DNA of 64,000 nucleotides from Mycobacterium sp. 050128 (GCF_036409155.1 NZ_JAZGLW010000001.1:124001-188000), one strand, 5' to 3'. Shown: positions 38,053 through 46,008, numbered from the stretch's first letter. Made by a program: numbers and translations. Notes: generated from the letters alone by a model not told the origin.

Positions 38053-39018
38053 ATGCGAGCCGTTCTGATCGTGAACCCCGCAGCCACTTCCACCACGCCC
38101 GCCGGCCGCGATCTGCTGGCGCATGCGCTCAAGAGCCGTCTCGAGCTCACCGTCGAGCACACCAACCACCGCGGTCACGGGACCGAGCTCGGCCACGCGG
38201 CGGCCGAGAGCGGGGTCGACCTGGTCGTCGTGCATGGCGGAGACGGCTCGGTGAGCGGGGTCGTCAACGGCATCCTGGGCCGCCCCGGTGCGCCGCGGCC
38301 GGGACACGTCCCCGCGGTCGCCGTGGTACCGGGCGGTTCGGCGAACGTGCTGGCCAGGTCGCTGGGAATCTCCCGGGACCCGGTCGCCGCCACCAACCAG
38401 CTGATCCAGCTGATCGACGACTACCGCCGCCACCAGACCTGGCGGCGCATCAGCCTGATCGACTGCGGTGAGCAATACGCGGTGATCAACGCGGGAATGG
38501 GCGTCGACGCCGAGGTGGTCGCCGCGGTGGAGGCCCAACGCAACAAGGGCGTCAAGGTCACGCCGGTGCGGTATTGGCGGGTCGCGGTGCCCGCAACGAT
38601 TCGCTATCGCCGCCGCGCGCCGGACATGACGCTGGAGCTACCCGGCCGTGATCCCATCTCGGGCGTGCAATTCGCCTGGGTGTCCAACACGACGCCCTGG
38701 ACCTATAGCAACAGCCGACCTATGGTGACCAACCCGGGTTGCAGCTTCGAGTCGGGCCTCGGCGTGTTCGCGGTCACGAGTTTGAAGGTGATTCCGACGC
38801 TTCGATTACTGCGCGAGATTCTCGCGAAGAACCCGAACCCGGACGCCAAACAACTTGTCCGAGACGACGACACAGCTTGTCTGCGAATCACTTGCAGCGG
38901 CGAGCCGGTCGCCAGTCAGTACGACGGGGAGTACCTCGGACTGCGCGAATCCATGACGTTCCGGGCGGTGCGCGATGCGCTTCCAGTGGCGGCGCCGCCG
39001 AAAAGCAAACGATCCTGA
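38053..39018 (+). CDS. Diacylglycerol/sphingosine kinase-like lipid kinase (Rv3218-like)
   Basis: A 321-residue protein of the diacylglycerol-kinase catalytic family: IVNPAA at the N-terminus, VVVHGGDGSVSGVVNG nucleotide-binding loop, PGGSANVLAR, and a C-terminal DGEYLG motif. Predicted to phosphorylate a lipid using ATP; the natural lipid is unknown. It is the Rv3218 equivalent. TAAGCT lies 8 bases before ATG and no ribosome site is seen. A second protein with this domain is encoded at 46009-47499, fused to a phosphatase. Confidence 0.87.
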   Translation: MRAVLIVNPAATSTTPAGRDLLAHALKSRLELTVEHTNHRGHGTELGHAAAESGVDLVVVHGGDGSVSGVVNGILGRPGAPRPGHVPAVAVVPGGSANVLARSLGISRDPVAATNQLIQLIDDYRRHQTWRRISLIDCGEQYAVINAGMGVDAEVVAAVEAQRNKGVKVTPVRYWRVAVPATIRYRRRAPDMTLELPGRDPISGVQFAWVSNTTPWTYSNSRPMVTNPGCSFESGLGVFAVTSLKVIPTLRLLREILAKNPNPDAKQLVRDDDTACLRITCSGEPVASQYDGEYLGLRESMTFRAVRDALPVAAPPKSKRS

Positions 39019-39123
39019 GCTGCGAAAACGCGGGGCCAAAGGGCCGGGGCGGCCGAAAATTCTCGGCAGAGTAATCGGCGAGTGTAGTACAACGGAGTAA
39101 GGGCTTGACTAAGCCTTAACCAA

Positions 39124-39182
39124 AGTGAGATAGCCCACGGCCTAACTCACGCTATTGACATCTGTTGTGCCTGTGAAACGAT
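39124..39182 (+). promoter_or_regulatory. whiB1 promoter with CRP site
   Basis: AGTGAGATAGCCCACG at 39124-39139 is the CRP (Rv3676) binding sequence described upstream of M. tuberculosis whiB1. TTGACA (39155-39160) is a good -35, and AACGAT (39177-39182) is a weak -10 with a 16-base spacer. The start site would lie near 39190, which places the CRP centre at about -58 as reported. The mRNA leader before the whiB1 ATG is then about 110 bases, ending in a GAGGAG ribosome site. Confidence 0.7.
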
Positions 39183-39300
39183 CGAAAGGTTGCATGCAGA
39201 GATGTGGGGGTACCGAACAGATCCCTACTCATGCAAGCGTTAAGAGCCGAAGAATAACGCCAGTGCGCGATGCTGCGCACATAGTGAGGAGTAACTACTT

Positions 39301-39555
39301 ATGGATTGGCGCCACAAGGCGGTGTGTCGCGACGAGGACCCCGAGCTGTTCTTTCCGGTAGGAAACAGTGGCCCGGCGCTCGCGCAGATCGCTGACGCGA
39401 AACTGGTCTGCAATCGGTGTTCGGTGACCACGGAGTGCCTCGGATGGGCGCTGAACACTGGTCAGGACTCCGGAGTGTGGGGCGGCATGAGCGAAGACGA
39501 GCGGCGCGCGCTCAAGCGCCGCAACGCCCGGACGAAGGCCCGCAGCGGAGTCTGA
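39301..39555 (+). CDS. whiB1: WhiB1, nitric-oxide-sensitive Fe-S transcription factor
   Basis: An 84-residue WhiB protein with cluster cysteines C9, C37, C40 and C46, the GVWGG turn and a basic C-terminal tail (ALKRRNARTKARSG). WhiB1 is essential in M. tuberculosis; its 4Fe-4S form binds sigma-A and reaction with nitric oxide converts it to a DNA-binding repressor. The sequence and length match. It is preceded by a CRP-controlled promoter and followed by a strong bidirectional hairpin. Confidence 0.96.
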   Translation: MDWRHKAVCRDEDPELFFPVGNSGPALAQIADAKLVCNRCSVTTECLGWALNTGQDSGVWGGMSEDERRALKRRNARTKARSGV

Positions 39556-39568
39556 CCCCAGTCTCTTG

Positions 39569-39605
39569 ACAGCGCGGCCCCGACAAATCGTCGGGGCCGC
39601 GCTGT
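39569..39605. terminator. Bidirectional hairpin between whiB1 and pdtaS
   Basis: A perfect 16-bp stem, ACAGCGCGGCCCCGAC with GTCGGGGCCGCGCTGT, around a 5-base AAATC loop lies in the 61-base gap between convergent whiB1 and pdtaS. It is the strongest simple hairpin seen in the window. There is no T-tract, so it would be an I-shaped terminator serving both genes. Confidence 0.8.
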
Positions 39606-39616
39606 TGCGTGGGTGT

Positions 39617-41119
39617 CTACAACAGCAGCCTGGACCGGCGGCCGATCGGCACCCGCAGCACCACATCGGTGCCGCCGCGGGGTGCTTGACGCATCCCCAG
39701 GGTGCCGTCCAGCTCGGCCGCCACCAGGGTGCGCACGATCTGCAGGCCCAGGCTGTCGGATTTCTCCAGGCTGAACCCGTCGGGCAGTCCCCGCCCGTCG
39801 TCGTGCACCACCACATCGAGCCAGCGCGCCGAGCGCTCGGCGCGAATAGTCACCGACCCCTCCGGGGCAGCCGGGTCAAACGCGTGCTCGATCGCGTTCT
39901 GCACCAGCTCGGTGATCACCATGATCAGCGCCGTGGCGCGGTCGGAGTCGAGCACGCCCAGATCACCGACGCGGTTGATCCGGATCGGGCGGTCCACGGA
40001 CGCGACGTCGTTCATGATCGGCAGGATCCGGTCGATGACCTCGTCGAGATTGACCTGCTCGTCGACCGACATCGACAACGCGTCGTGGACCAACGCGATC
40101 GACGACACCCGGCGCACCGATTCGATCAGCGCCTCGCGGCCTTCGGCGTTGGCGGTCCGGCGGGCCTGCAGGCGCAGCAGCGCCGCGACCGTCTGCAGGT
40201 TGTTCTTCACCCGATGGTGGATCTCGCGGATCGTGGCGTCCTTGGAGATCAGGGCCCGGTCGCGGCGCTTCACCTCGGTCACGTCGCGAATCAGCACCGC
40301 GGCGCCCGCGCCGGCGCCGTGCACCACCAGCGGCAACGTCCGCAGCAGCACCGTGGCCCCGCCGGCGTCGACCTCCATGCGCATGCTCTTACCGCCGGCC
40401 AGCAGGTCCTGCACGTGCTCGGCCATCTCCTGGGCTTCGAACGAATCCGAGATCAGCGGCCGCGTGATCCGGATGAGGTTGTGGCCCTCCAGCTCGCTGG
40501 TCAGTCCCATCCGGTGATACGCCGACAGGGCGTTGGGGCTGGCGTAGGCGACGACGCCGTCGACGTCGAGGCGGATGAATCCGTCGCCGACGCGTGGCGT
40601 GGAGCGTGACATGGCAACGTCGCGTACGTCCGGGAAGGTGCCGTCGGCCAGCATGTGGACCAGATCGGCGGCACATTCGCGGTAGGCGGTCTCCAGGTGC
40701 CCGGAGTTCTGGTTGGCGGTCAGCGCGGTTTGGTGCTGGGTGAGCACCGCGACCACCTGATCGGCGTAGCGCACCGGCGACGCCGCGACGTGCGGCCCGG
40801 GAAGTTGCCACGAATCTTGTTGGCTTGCTTCGGTTTTCAGCTGCGCAATGCCCGACGCGAAGGTCTCGGCGACCAGCCTTAGGCGATCGGCGGCCACGAC
40901 GCTGCCCACCGAGTCGGTCTGCAGAACCGTGGGCGAGGTGTTGGGCCGGCATTGCGCCACGCACACCAGCACGCCGTCGTCGCGGCGAACCCACATCAGA
41001 TAGTCGGCGAACGACAGGTCGGCCAGCAGCTGCCACTCCCCGACCACGGCATGCAGGTGGTCCACGGCGTTGCCGGGCAGCATCGTGTGTTCGGCCAGAA
41101 GATCACCGAGCGTGGACAT
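39617..41119 (-). CDS. pdtaS: PdtaS sensor histidine kinase
   Basis: A 500-residue cytosolic kinase: GAF-like domain (about 1-160), PAS domain (about 170-290), then an HWE/HisKA_2-type kinase with the phospho-accepting His in IREIHHRVKNNLQTVAALL (about 300) and an HATPase with ELVQNAIEHA, DDGRGLP and SLGLQIV. PdtaS phosphorylates the antiterminator PdtaR and responds to nitric oxide or copper in M. tuberculosis; no pdtaR is nearby, as in M. tuberculosis. ATG 41119 with GGGAG upstream is preferred over TTG 41122. Confidence 0.94.
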   Translation of the reverse strand: MSTLGDLLAEHTMLPGNAVDHLHAVVGEWQLLADLSFADYLMWVRRDDGVLVCVAQCRPNTSPTVLQTDSVGSVVAADRLRLVAETFASGIAQLKTEASQQDSWQLPGPHVAASPVRYADQVVAVLTQHQTALTANQNSGHLETAYRECAADLVHMLADGTFPDVRDVAMSRSTPRVGDGFIRLDVDGVVAYASPNALSAYHRMGLTSELEGHNLIRITRPLISDSFEAQEMAEHVQDLLAGGKSMRMEVDAGGATVLLRTLPLVVHGAGAGAAVLIRDVTEVKRRDRALISKDATIREIHHRVKNNLQTVAALLRLQARRTANAEGREALIESVRRVSSIALVHDALSMSVDEQVNLDEVIDRILPIMNDVASVDRPIRINRVGDLGVLDSDRATALIMVITELVQNAIEHAFDPAAPEGSVTIRAERSARWLDVVVHDDGRGLPDGFSLEKSDSLGLQIVRTLVAAELDGTLGMRQAPRGGTDVVLRVPIGRRSRLLL

Positions 41120-41168
41120 CAAATACTCCCGCGTCGTCCCACGGTGGTAGGTGCGAAGCGCCGGACGG

Positions 41169-41384
41169 CTAGCTGATCACGGCGATCAGATCGCCCGCCT
41201 GGATCACATCGCCGACGGCCACACTCACCTTGCTGATCGTGCCGCCGACCTCGGCCAAGACCGGAATCTCCATCTTCATGGACTCCAGCAGCACCACGAC
41301 GTCGCCCTTGCCGATTTGGTCGCCCTCGTTGACAACGACTTCGAGCACGCTGGCCACGATCTCGGCTCGAACATCCTCGGCCAT
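41169..41384 (-). CDS. TB7.3, biotinylated carrier protein
   Basis: A 71-residue biotinyl-lipoyl domain with the biotin-accepting lysine in ESMKMEIP. It is the TB7.3 (Rv3221c) equivalent, a small BCCP-like protein. A stand-alone domain like this would serve as the carboxyl carrier of a biotin-dependent carboxylase encoded elsewhere. The open frame begins at 41408, but ATG 41384 preceded by GGGGTGA gives the known 71-residue length. It lies just upstream of pdtaS. Confidence 0.92.
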   Translation of the reverse strand: MAEDVRAEIVASVLEVVVNEGDQIGKGDVVVLLESMKMEIPVLAEVGGTISKVSVAVGDVIQAGDLIAVIS

Positions 41385-41598
41385 CTTCACCCCACTCGTT
41401 TCGGCCATTGCGCATGCTGGCTGGTCTGGGCTTCCATCTCAAGCTCATGTATATCGAACCACAACATCATCAGGCATACCGGCGCGCGGGCCGGCCCCCG
41501 GTGGGGTGAAAAAGCACACGCTGCGCCGTGAGAGAATTGACGGCAACCTGACGGGCGCCAAGCGCCGCAGATCATGAACGAACGACGGAGGTTCTCCC

Positions 41599-41673
41599 AT
41601 GGCCAAACGTGGCCGCAAGAAGCGTGACCGCAAGCACAGCAAGGCCAACCACGGCAGGCGTCCCAACGCCTAA
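41599..41673 (+). CDS. Ribosomal protein bL37 (24 residues)
   Basis: A 24-residue, extremely basic peptide (MAKRGRKKRDRKHSKANHG then RRPNA) with GGAGG 7 bases before ATG. It matches the small actinobacterial large-subunit protein bL37 seen in mycobacterial ribosome structures, which fills a pocket in 23S rRNA. It is too short for most gene callers. It lies between TB7.3 (divergent) and rshA (convergent). Confidence 0.9.
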   Translation: MAKRGRKKRDRKHSKANHGRRPNA

Positions 41674-41679
41674 CCCCTG

Positions 41680-41708
41680 GTAGTCGCGCCGGAGCGCGCC
41701 CTTACTAC
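41680..41708. terminator. Hairpin between bL37 and rshA
   Basis: GTAGT plus CGCGC pairs with GCGCG and ACTAC, with a CGGA tetraloop and a 5-base bulge on one side. It begins 6 bases after the bL37 stop and includes the rshA stop codon, fitting a shared terminator for the convergent genes. Confidence 0.5.
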
Positions 41709-42001
41709 GAGTCCCGAATGATCGTGGTGCGGCGGATCTCCAGCCGCAGCCGCTCGCGCAGGCCGTCGGGGGCCTTGTCACCGCTGCATTTGGTCGCGAT
41801 CAGCGCCTTGAATTGCTCTTCGATCCCGAACAGCCGCAGGCAGGGCGGGCATTCGTCGAGATGCTGCTTGAGCTTTTTCCGCGTCTCCGGCGTGCATTCG
41901 CCGTCGAGCAGCGTCCATACCTCGGCCATCAATTCAGCGCATTCGGCCTTCGTGCGTGAATCCGAGCCTGCCGAGGCGCCATCGGGCGAAAGCTCGCTCA
42001 T
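41705..42001 (-). CDS. rshA: RshA, zinc-binding anti-sigma factor of SigH
   Basis: A 98-residue ZAS-type anti-sigma factor. The HxxxCxxC motif is His47, Cys51, Cys54 (HLDECPPC), with additional Cys21 and Cys36. Reduced zinc-bound RshA holds SigH; oxidation of the thiols or heat releases it. The ATG overlaps the sigH stop (ATGA), giving coupled, near-stoichiometric synthesis. Confidence 0.94.
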   Translation of the reverse strand: MSELSPDGASAGSDSRTKAECAELMAEVWTLLDGECTPETRKKLKQHLDECPPCLRLFGIEEQFKALIATKCSGDKAPDGLRERLRLEIRRTTIIRDS

Positions 42002-42654
42002 GACGACACCTCCTCGTGCGTCTGCTCACCCCGGATGAAGCCGCGCTCCTTGGCCACGTCTTCCAACAACGAGCGCAGCTGGCGTCTGCCCCGATGCAGG
42101 CGAGACATTACCGTCCCGATCGGGGTGTCCATGATTTCGGCGATCTCCTTGTACGGGAAACCCTCAACATCGGCGTAATAGACGGCCATCCGGAACTCTT
42201 CCGGCAGCGCCTGCAACGCGGCTTTGATCTCGGTGTCCGGCAGCGCCTCCAGGGCCTCGACCTCGGCCGACCGCAACCCGGTCGAGGAGTGTTCGGCGTT
42301 GGACGCCAGCTGCCAGTCGGTGATCTCCTCGGTCGGATACTCCGCGGGCTGGCGCTGCTTCTTGCGATAGCTATTGATGTAGGTGTTGGTCAGAATCCGG
42401 TACAGCCACGCCTTGAGGTTGGTGCCGGCCCGGAACGACCGAAATCCGGCGTAGGCCTTGACCATCGTTTCCTGCAGCAGGTCCTCGGCGTCTGCGGGGT
42501 TGCGCGTCATGCGCAGCGCGCCGCCGTAGAGCTGATCCAACAGGGGAATCGCGTCGCGCTCGAAGCGCGCGGTCAGTTGCTCATCGGTTTCTGCAACAGG
42601 CTCCACGGTGTCGGAACCGGTCACTGTGTCTGGGCCATCGTCTAAGTCGGCCAT
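41998..42654 (-). CDS. sigH: SigH, oxidative/heat stress ECF sigma factor
   Basis: A 218-residue ECF sigma factor: region 2 (about 35-105, with [14 protein letters not shown] and [16 protein letters not shown]) and region 4 (about 150-205, [27 protein letters not shown]). SigH drives thioredoxin, mycothiol-related and heat-shock genes in mycobacteria. The canonical start is ATG 42654 (MADLDDG). The same frame continues 55 codons upstream to TTG 42819, and a GTG at 42780 has a strong GGAGGTGAGG ribosome site, so a longer isoform of 260 residues is likely (see findings). It is cotranscribed with rshA. Confidence 0.94.
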   Translation of the reverse strand: MADLDDGPDTVTGSDTVEPVAETDEQLTARFERDAIPLLDQLYGGALRMTRNPADAEDLLQETMVKAYAGFRSFRAGTNLKAWLYRILTNTYINSYRKKQRQPAEYPTEEITDWQLASNAEHSSTGLRSAEVEALEALPDTEIKAALQALPEEFRMAVYYADVEGFPYKEIAEIMDTPIGTVMSRLHRGRRQLRSLLEDVAKERGFIRGEQTHEEVSS

Positions 42655-42780
42655 CTCTAACACGGTCCCTTCTGTTGCAGCGTCGCCACGTAGCACTGCT
42701 AGCGACACCGGACTCGCGAACAAGCGAGCCAACTGCTCCTCGCCTATTGAACTGCCTAACAGGCTTGTCGCCGTTGACAC
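42655..42780 (-). other. N-terminal extension of a long SigH isoform (SigH')
   Basis: In frame with sigH, GTG 42780 gives 42 extra residues beginning [29 protein letters not shown] ends 5 bases before this GTG, a better ribosome site than the one before the canonical ATG (nearest AAGGG is 13 bases away). In Streptomyces SigR' and M. smegmatis SigH' a similar extension of about 55 residues makes an unstable, stress-induced isoform. Confidence 0.6.
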
Positions 42781-42864
42781 CAGATCCTCACCTCCCAATC
42801 TAAAGGCTGCGACCGACAACGTTGGCCCGGGTGGCTCACAAACGTTTCAGGGAACGAGAGAATC

Positions 42865-42891
42865 AACAGCACCAGCCGACGTGCTATTTCC
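42865..42891 (-). promoter_or_regulatory. Candidate SigH-type autoregulated promoter of sigH
   Basis: Minus strand: GGAAA (42891-42887), 19-base spacer, GTT (42867-42865), close to the SigH/SigR consensus GGAAY-N18/19-GTT. Transcription would start near 42857, upstream of the long-isoform GTG. The mismatch at the fifth -35 base leaves this tentative. Confidence 0.4.
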
Positions 42892-42902
42892 GCCGCGGTC
42901 CC

Positions 42903-42941
42903 CCCAACCGCCCGGTTGGGACCGGGCGTTAGGGTGACGCC
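42903..42941 (+). promoter_or_regulatory. Palindrome and leaderless promoter of the SDR gene
   Basis: A perfect inverted repeat CCCAACCG-CC-CGGTTGGG spans 42903-42920. TAGGGT (42930-42935) lies 6 bases before the ATG at 42942, and no ribosome site is present. The palindrome covers the region where -35 would be, so it is a plausible operator, or a hairpin on the sigH side. Confidence 0.5.
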
Positions 42942-43802
42942 ATGTCCCACGCCACGTCTTTGCAAGGCAAGACCATGTTCATCTCTGGCGCCAGTCGCGG
43001 TATCGGCCTGGCCATCGCCAAACGCGCCGCACAGGACGGCGCCAACATCGCGCTGATCGCCAAGACCGCCGAGCCGCACCCGAAACTGCCGGGAACGGTG
43101 TACACCGCCGCCAAGGAACTCGAAGAGGCCGGCGGCCAGGCCCTGCCGATCGTCGGGGACGTCCGCGACCCGGAATCCGTCGAATCCGCGGTGGCCAAGA
43201 CCGTCGAGCAGTTCGGCGGCATCGACATCTGCGTGAACAACGCGTCGGCGATCAACCTGGGGTCCATCGCCGAGGTCTCGATGAAGCGGTTCGACCTGAT
43301 GAACGGCATCCAGGTGCGCGGCACCTACGCCGTGTCGCAGGCCTGTCTGCCCCACATGAAGGGCCGGGAGAATCCGCACGTCCTGACGCTGTCACCGCCG
43401 GTGCTGCTCGGCCAGGAGTGGCTGAAGCCGACGGCGTACATGATGGCCAAGTTCGGCATGACGCTGTGCGCGCTGGGCATCGCGCAGGAGATGCGCGCCG
43501 ACGGCATCGCGTCGAACACGCTATGGCCGCGCACGCTGGTGGCCACCGCCGCGGTGCAGAACCTGCTCGGCGGCGACGAGGCGATGGGCCGGGCCCGCAA
43601 ACCCGAGGTCTACTCGGACGCGGCCTACATCGTCCTCACCAAGCCGTCCAAGGAGTACACCGGCAACATGCTGCTGTGCGAGGACGTGCTGCTGGAAAAC
43701 GGCGTCACGGACCTGTCGGTCTACAACTGCGTACCGGGCGGCACACTCGGCGTCGACTTCTGGGTAGACGGCGTCAACCCGCCGGGGTACACCGGGCCGT
43801 AG
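42942..43802 (+). CDS. HSDL2-like NADP-dependent short-chain dehydrogenase (Rv3224-like)
   Basis: A 286-residue SDR: GASRGIG cofactor loop, NNASAI, and the catalytic Tyr166-x3-Lys170 pair (AYMMAKFG), where the usual Ser is in TLSPP. It resembles the hydroxysteroid-dehydrogenase-like protein 2 subgroup with LWPRT after the active site. The substrate is unknown. It corresponds to Rv3224. A leaderless start is likely (TAGGGT 6 bases upstream). The ybaK gene starts 2 bases after its stop. Confidence 0.9.
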   Translation: MSHATSLQGKTMFISGASRGIGLAIAKRAAQDGANIALIAKTAEPHPKLPGTVYTAAKELEEAGGQALPIVGDVRDPESVESAVAKTVEQFGGIDICVNNASAINLGSIAEVSMKRFDLMNGIQVRGTYAVSQACLPHMKGRENPHVLTLSPPVLLGQEWLKPTAYMMAKFGMTLCALGIAQEMRADGIASNTLWPRTLVATAAVQNLLGGDEAMGRARKPEVYSDAAYIVLTKPSKEYTGNMLLCEDVLLENGVTDLSVYNCVPGGTLGVDFWVDGVNPPGYTGP

Positions 43803-43804
43803 CG

Positions 43805-44284
43805 GTGGCCGCGACGCCCGCACTGGCGGCGCTGACCAAGGCCGGTGTGCCGCACGAGGTGGTGAAGTTCGACCACGATCCGCGGGAGCACTCGTTCGGG
43901 GTCGAAGCCGTCAACGCGCTGGGCACCAACGGCATTGCGCCCGGGCAGATCTACAAGACGCTGGTGATCGCCGTGCCCGACGGGCTAGCCGTCGCGATCG
44001 TGCAGGCGTCCGCCCGGCTGTCGCTGAAGGCGGCCGCCGCGGCGCTGGGCGTGGGCAAAGCCGCGCTGGCCGAACCCGTGGTCGCCGAACGGACCACCGG
44101 GTACATCGTCGGCGCGGTCTCGCCGTTCGGTCAGCGCAAGCCGCTGCCGACGGTCGTCGATATAAGCGCGCTGGCCTGGGAGCGGGTGTTCTGCAGCGCC
44201 GGGCGCCGCGGCTGGGACGTCGCGGTCGACCCGCGGGATCTGATCAGCGTCACCGGTGCGGTCACCGCCGACATTCAGGTCTAG
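43805..44284 (+). CDS. ybaK: YbaK/EbsC-family Cys-tRNA(Pro) deacylase
   Basis: A 159-residue YbaK-type protein with the central KTLVIAV, the GVGKAALAEP helix and the TTGYIVGAVSPFGQRK active-site motif. The family hydrolyses mischarged Cys-tRNA(Pro) in trans. GTG start 2 bases after the SDR stop. As I recall, the M. tuberculosis copy is split into Rv3224A/B; here it is intact. Its stop codon shares CTAG with the convergent methyltransferase gene. A decayed partial copy lies about 1.1 kb away at 45442-45486. Confidence 0.9.
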   Translation: MAATPALAALTKAGVPHEVVKFDHDPREHSFGVEAVNALGTNGIAPGQIYKTLVIAVPDGLAVAIVQASARLSLKAAAAALGVGKAALAEPVVAERTTGYIVGAVSPFGQRKPLPTVVDISALAWERVFCSAGRRGWDVAVDPRDLISVTGAVTADIQV

Positions 44285-45165
44285 CCCTTGGTGAGGGTGA
44301 ACTGCGCGACGTCGGTGTAGCCCTCGCGGAACAGGTCCGCGCAACCGGTCAGGTACTTCATGTAGCGGTCGTAGACCTCTTGCGACTGAATCTCGATGGC
44401 CTCGTCGCGCCTCGCCTCAAGCGCGGCCGACCAGTTGTCGAGCGTGCGCGCGTAGTGCAGCCGCAACGGCTGGTAGAGCTCGAGGCTGAAGCCGGCGCGC
44501 TTGGCGTGCTCCTCGACCGACTTCGCGTTGGGCAGGTCTCCGCCCGGGAAGATCTCGTCCATGATGAATTTCATGAAGCGGATCTTCGTCATGGTGAGCG
44601 GCAGCTCGCGTTCGGCGAATTCCTGGTCACTGGGCTTGATGATGGTATGCAGCATCATCACTCCGTCGGCCGGCAGCGCCTCGTGAGCCATCTTGAAGAA
44701 ATCGTCGTACCGGTCGCGACCGAAGTGCTCGAAAGCACCGATTGACACGATGCGGTCGACCTTCTCGTCGAACTGTTCCCAGCCCTGCAGCAGCACCCGC
44801 TTGGTTCGCCCGGACGGATGCTTGTCCAGACGCTGCTGGACGTGCGCCTGCTGATTGCGGCTCAGTGTCAGGCCGACGACGTTGACGTCGTAATTCTCGA
44901 GAGCGCGCACGATCGTGGTGCCCCAGCCACAGCCGATGTCGAGCAGCGTCATGCCGGGTTGCAGCCCGAGCTTGCCCAGCGACAGGTCGACCTTGGCGTA
45001 CTGGGCCTCTTCGAGCGACATGTCGTCACGCTCGAAATAGGCGCAGCTGTACGTGCGCGTTGGGTCCAGGAAAAGCGCGAAGAACTCGTCGGACAGGTCG
45101 TAGTGCGCTTGCACATCCTCGAAATGCGGCGTCAAGCCAGGAGTTTCGCTTTTCTTTGAAGACAA
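44281..45165 (-). CDS. Mycolic-acid cyclopropane synthase-family SAM methyltransferase
   Basis: A 294-residue enzyme of the CmaA/MmaA/PcaA family. The SAM-binding motif is LLDIGCGWG (74-82); the family N-terminus HFEDVQAHYDLSDEFFALFLDPTRTYSCAYF and the EHFGRDRYDDFF segment are present. These enzymes add methylene, methyl or methoxy groups to double bonds of meromycolates on acyl carriers. Which modification is made cannot be told from sequence alone. TTG start 45165 with AAAGG 7 bases upstream. The gene is not at this place in M. tuberculosis. Confidence 0.88.
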   Translation of the reverse strand: MSSKKSETPGLTPHFEDVQAHYDLSDEFFALFLDPTRTYSCAYFERDDMSLEEAQYAKVDLSLGKLGLQPGMTLLDIGCGWGTTIVRALENYDVNVVGLTLSRNQQAHVQQRLDKHPSGRTKRVLLQGWEQFDEKVDRIVSIGAFEHFGRDRYDDFFKMAHEALPADGVMMLHTIIKPSDQEFAERELPLTMTKIRFMKFIMDEIFPGGDLPNAKSVEEHAKRAGFSLELYQPLRLHYARTLDNWSAALEARRDEAIEIQSQEVYDRYMKYLTGCADLFREGYTDVAQFTLTKG

Positions 45166-45324
45166 GGCACAACCTTTGAGATCGGGGTTTAACTGGGCAT
45201 CGCGGCATGCGATCGAAGTTTGATCGACGGTCCGGCGTTCCAGTCTATGCGGCCCACCGGAGCGCCCCGCCCAGCCCGCCTTCAGCGAACTGGGCCTGCA
45301 GCGCCCATGTCCACCCAAGGGCGC

Positions 45325-45426
45325 TAATCTATCGCCGTGAGCAGCCCGGACGCCATCGAAGGCCGGCCACCGACTCGTACGTCCAGCAAACCGCACCCCG
45401 TGATGAGCCTTAGCCCCGCTCGTTAG
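45325..45426 (+). CDS. Possible leaderless 29-codon ORF
   Basis: GTG 45337 opens a 29-residue frame (MSSPDAIEGRPPT..., stop TAG 45424-45426). TAATCT (45325-45330) is a very good -10 element exactly 6 bases before the GTG, the mycobacterial leaderless arrangement. The peptide is Pro/Ser/Arg-rich with no known family. It may be the stump of a lost gene, since a ybaK fragment follows. The coordinates include the -10. Confidence 0.3.
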
Positions 45427-45441
45427 ACGAAACGCGCTGCC

Positions 45442-45486
45442 GCCGAGCGCTCCACCGGTTACGTTGTCGGCGGCATTTCGCCGTTC
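45442..45486 (+). pseudogene. Decayed ybaK fragment
   Basis: Fifteen codons read AERSTGYVVGGISPF, compared with AERTTGYIVGAVSPF in the intact ybaK at 43805-44284: 11 of 15 identical and the rest conservative. The flanking frame quickly loses similarity and contains stops. It is a relic of a second deacylase gene. Confidence 0.6.
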
Positions 45487-45996
45487 CCGGGCTTGACCGC
45501 ATCAGCGAGCGTAACGCATTGCCGGGCCCACGGGCCTAGCTGTCGTCGTACGCGGACAGCGCGCCGAACTGAGTACAGGCGGGCGCTGACAGTAAATTCC
45601 ACGCAATAATCAGGTCGGATCGGGGTCGCCCGCACCCATCAGGCCGAAGTCGATGGTGTGTCGCATTATTCGCGCACATCGGAGGATTCGTCTTCGGGGC
45701 TGTCGTGACAGGACCCTTGTGGACACCGGACGAATCGTGGCCCTCAGGCCGCGATGGGTGAGCACCCAGGCCCCAAATGTCCTATAGGAGGCCAGCTTTG
45801 GTGCGCTGGCGGGTCGGGTGAGCCCGGGGTCAAGGGTGTCAACCGCGGATTCAGCGAGCCGCCAAGGGGTCTGGGACGGCCGGAGTACGGGCAGTCACTC
45901 CCGCCAGACGCCCGTGTTGAGATTCTGGGCGACGCCGGGGAGCACCACCGGGGCCTTTACGCGCTTCATTCGGATCCGATTGATGGCGTCGAGATA
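45487..45996. other. Gene-poor segment, no supported gene
   Basis: About 510 bases without a convincing coding region. A perfect 10-bp palindrome TCCTATAGGA lies at 45780-45789. An 81-codon plus-strand frame (45754-45999) has a Gly/Pro-rich composition and no ribosome site, and I do not support it. The region separates the methyltransferase from the PAP2-DAGK gene. Confidence 0.5.
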
Positions 45997-46008
45997 TAGA
46001 TTGATTTG
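45997..46008 (+). promoter_or_regulatory. Leaderless -10 element of the PAP2-DAGK gene
   Basis: TAGATT (45997-46002) followed by 6 bases and ATG 46009; there is no ribosome site. This is the same spacing as the other leaderless candidates here. No good -35. Confidence 0.45.

Noticed and set aside
42851..42876. Plus-strand GGAAC as a SigH promoter for the SDR gene
   Set aside because: No GTT is found 17-20 bases downstream; the TAGGGT element near the ATG explains the SDR start better.
45754..45999. 81-residue plus-strand ORF in the gene-poor region
   Set aside because: No ribosome site, no leaderless -10 at the start, no recognisable domain, and low-complexity Gly/Pro composition.
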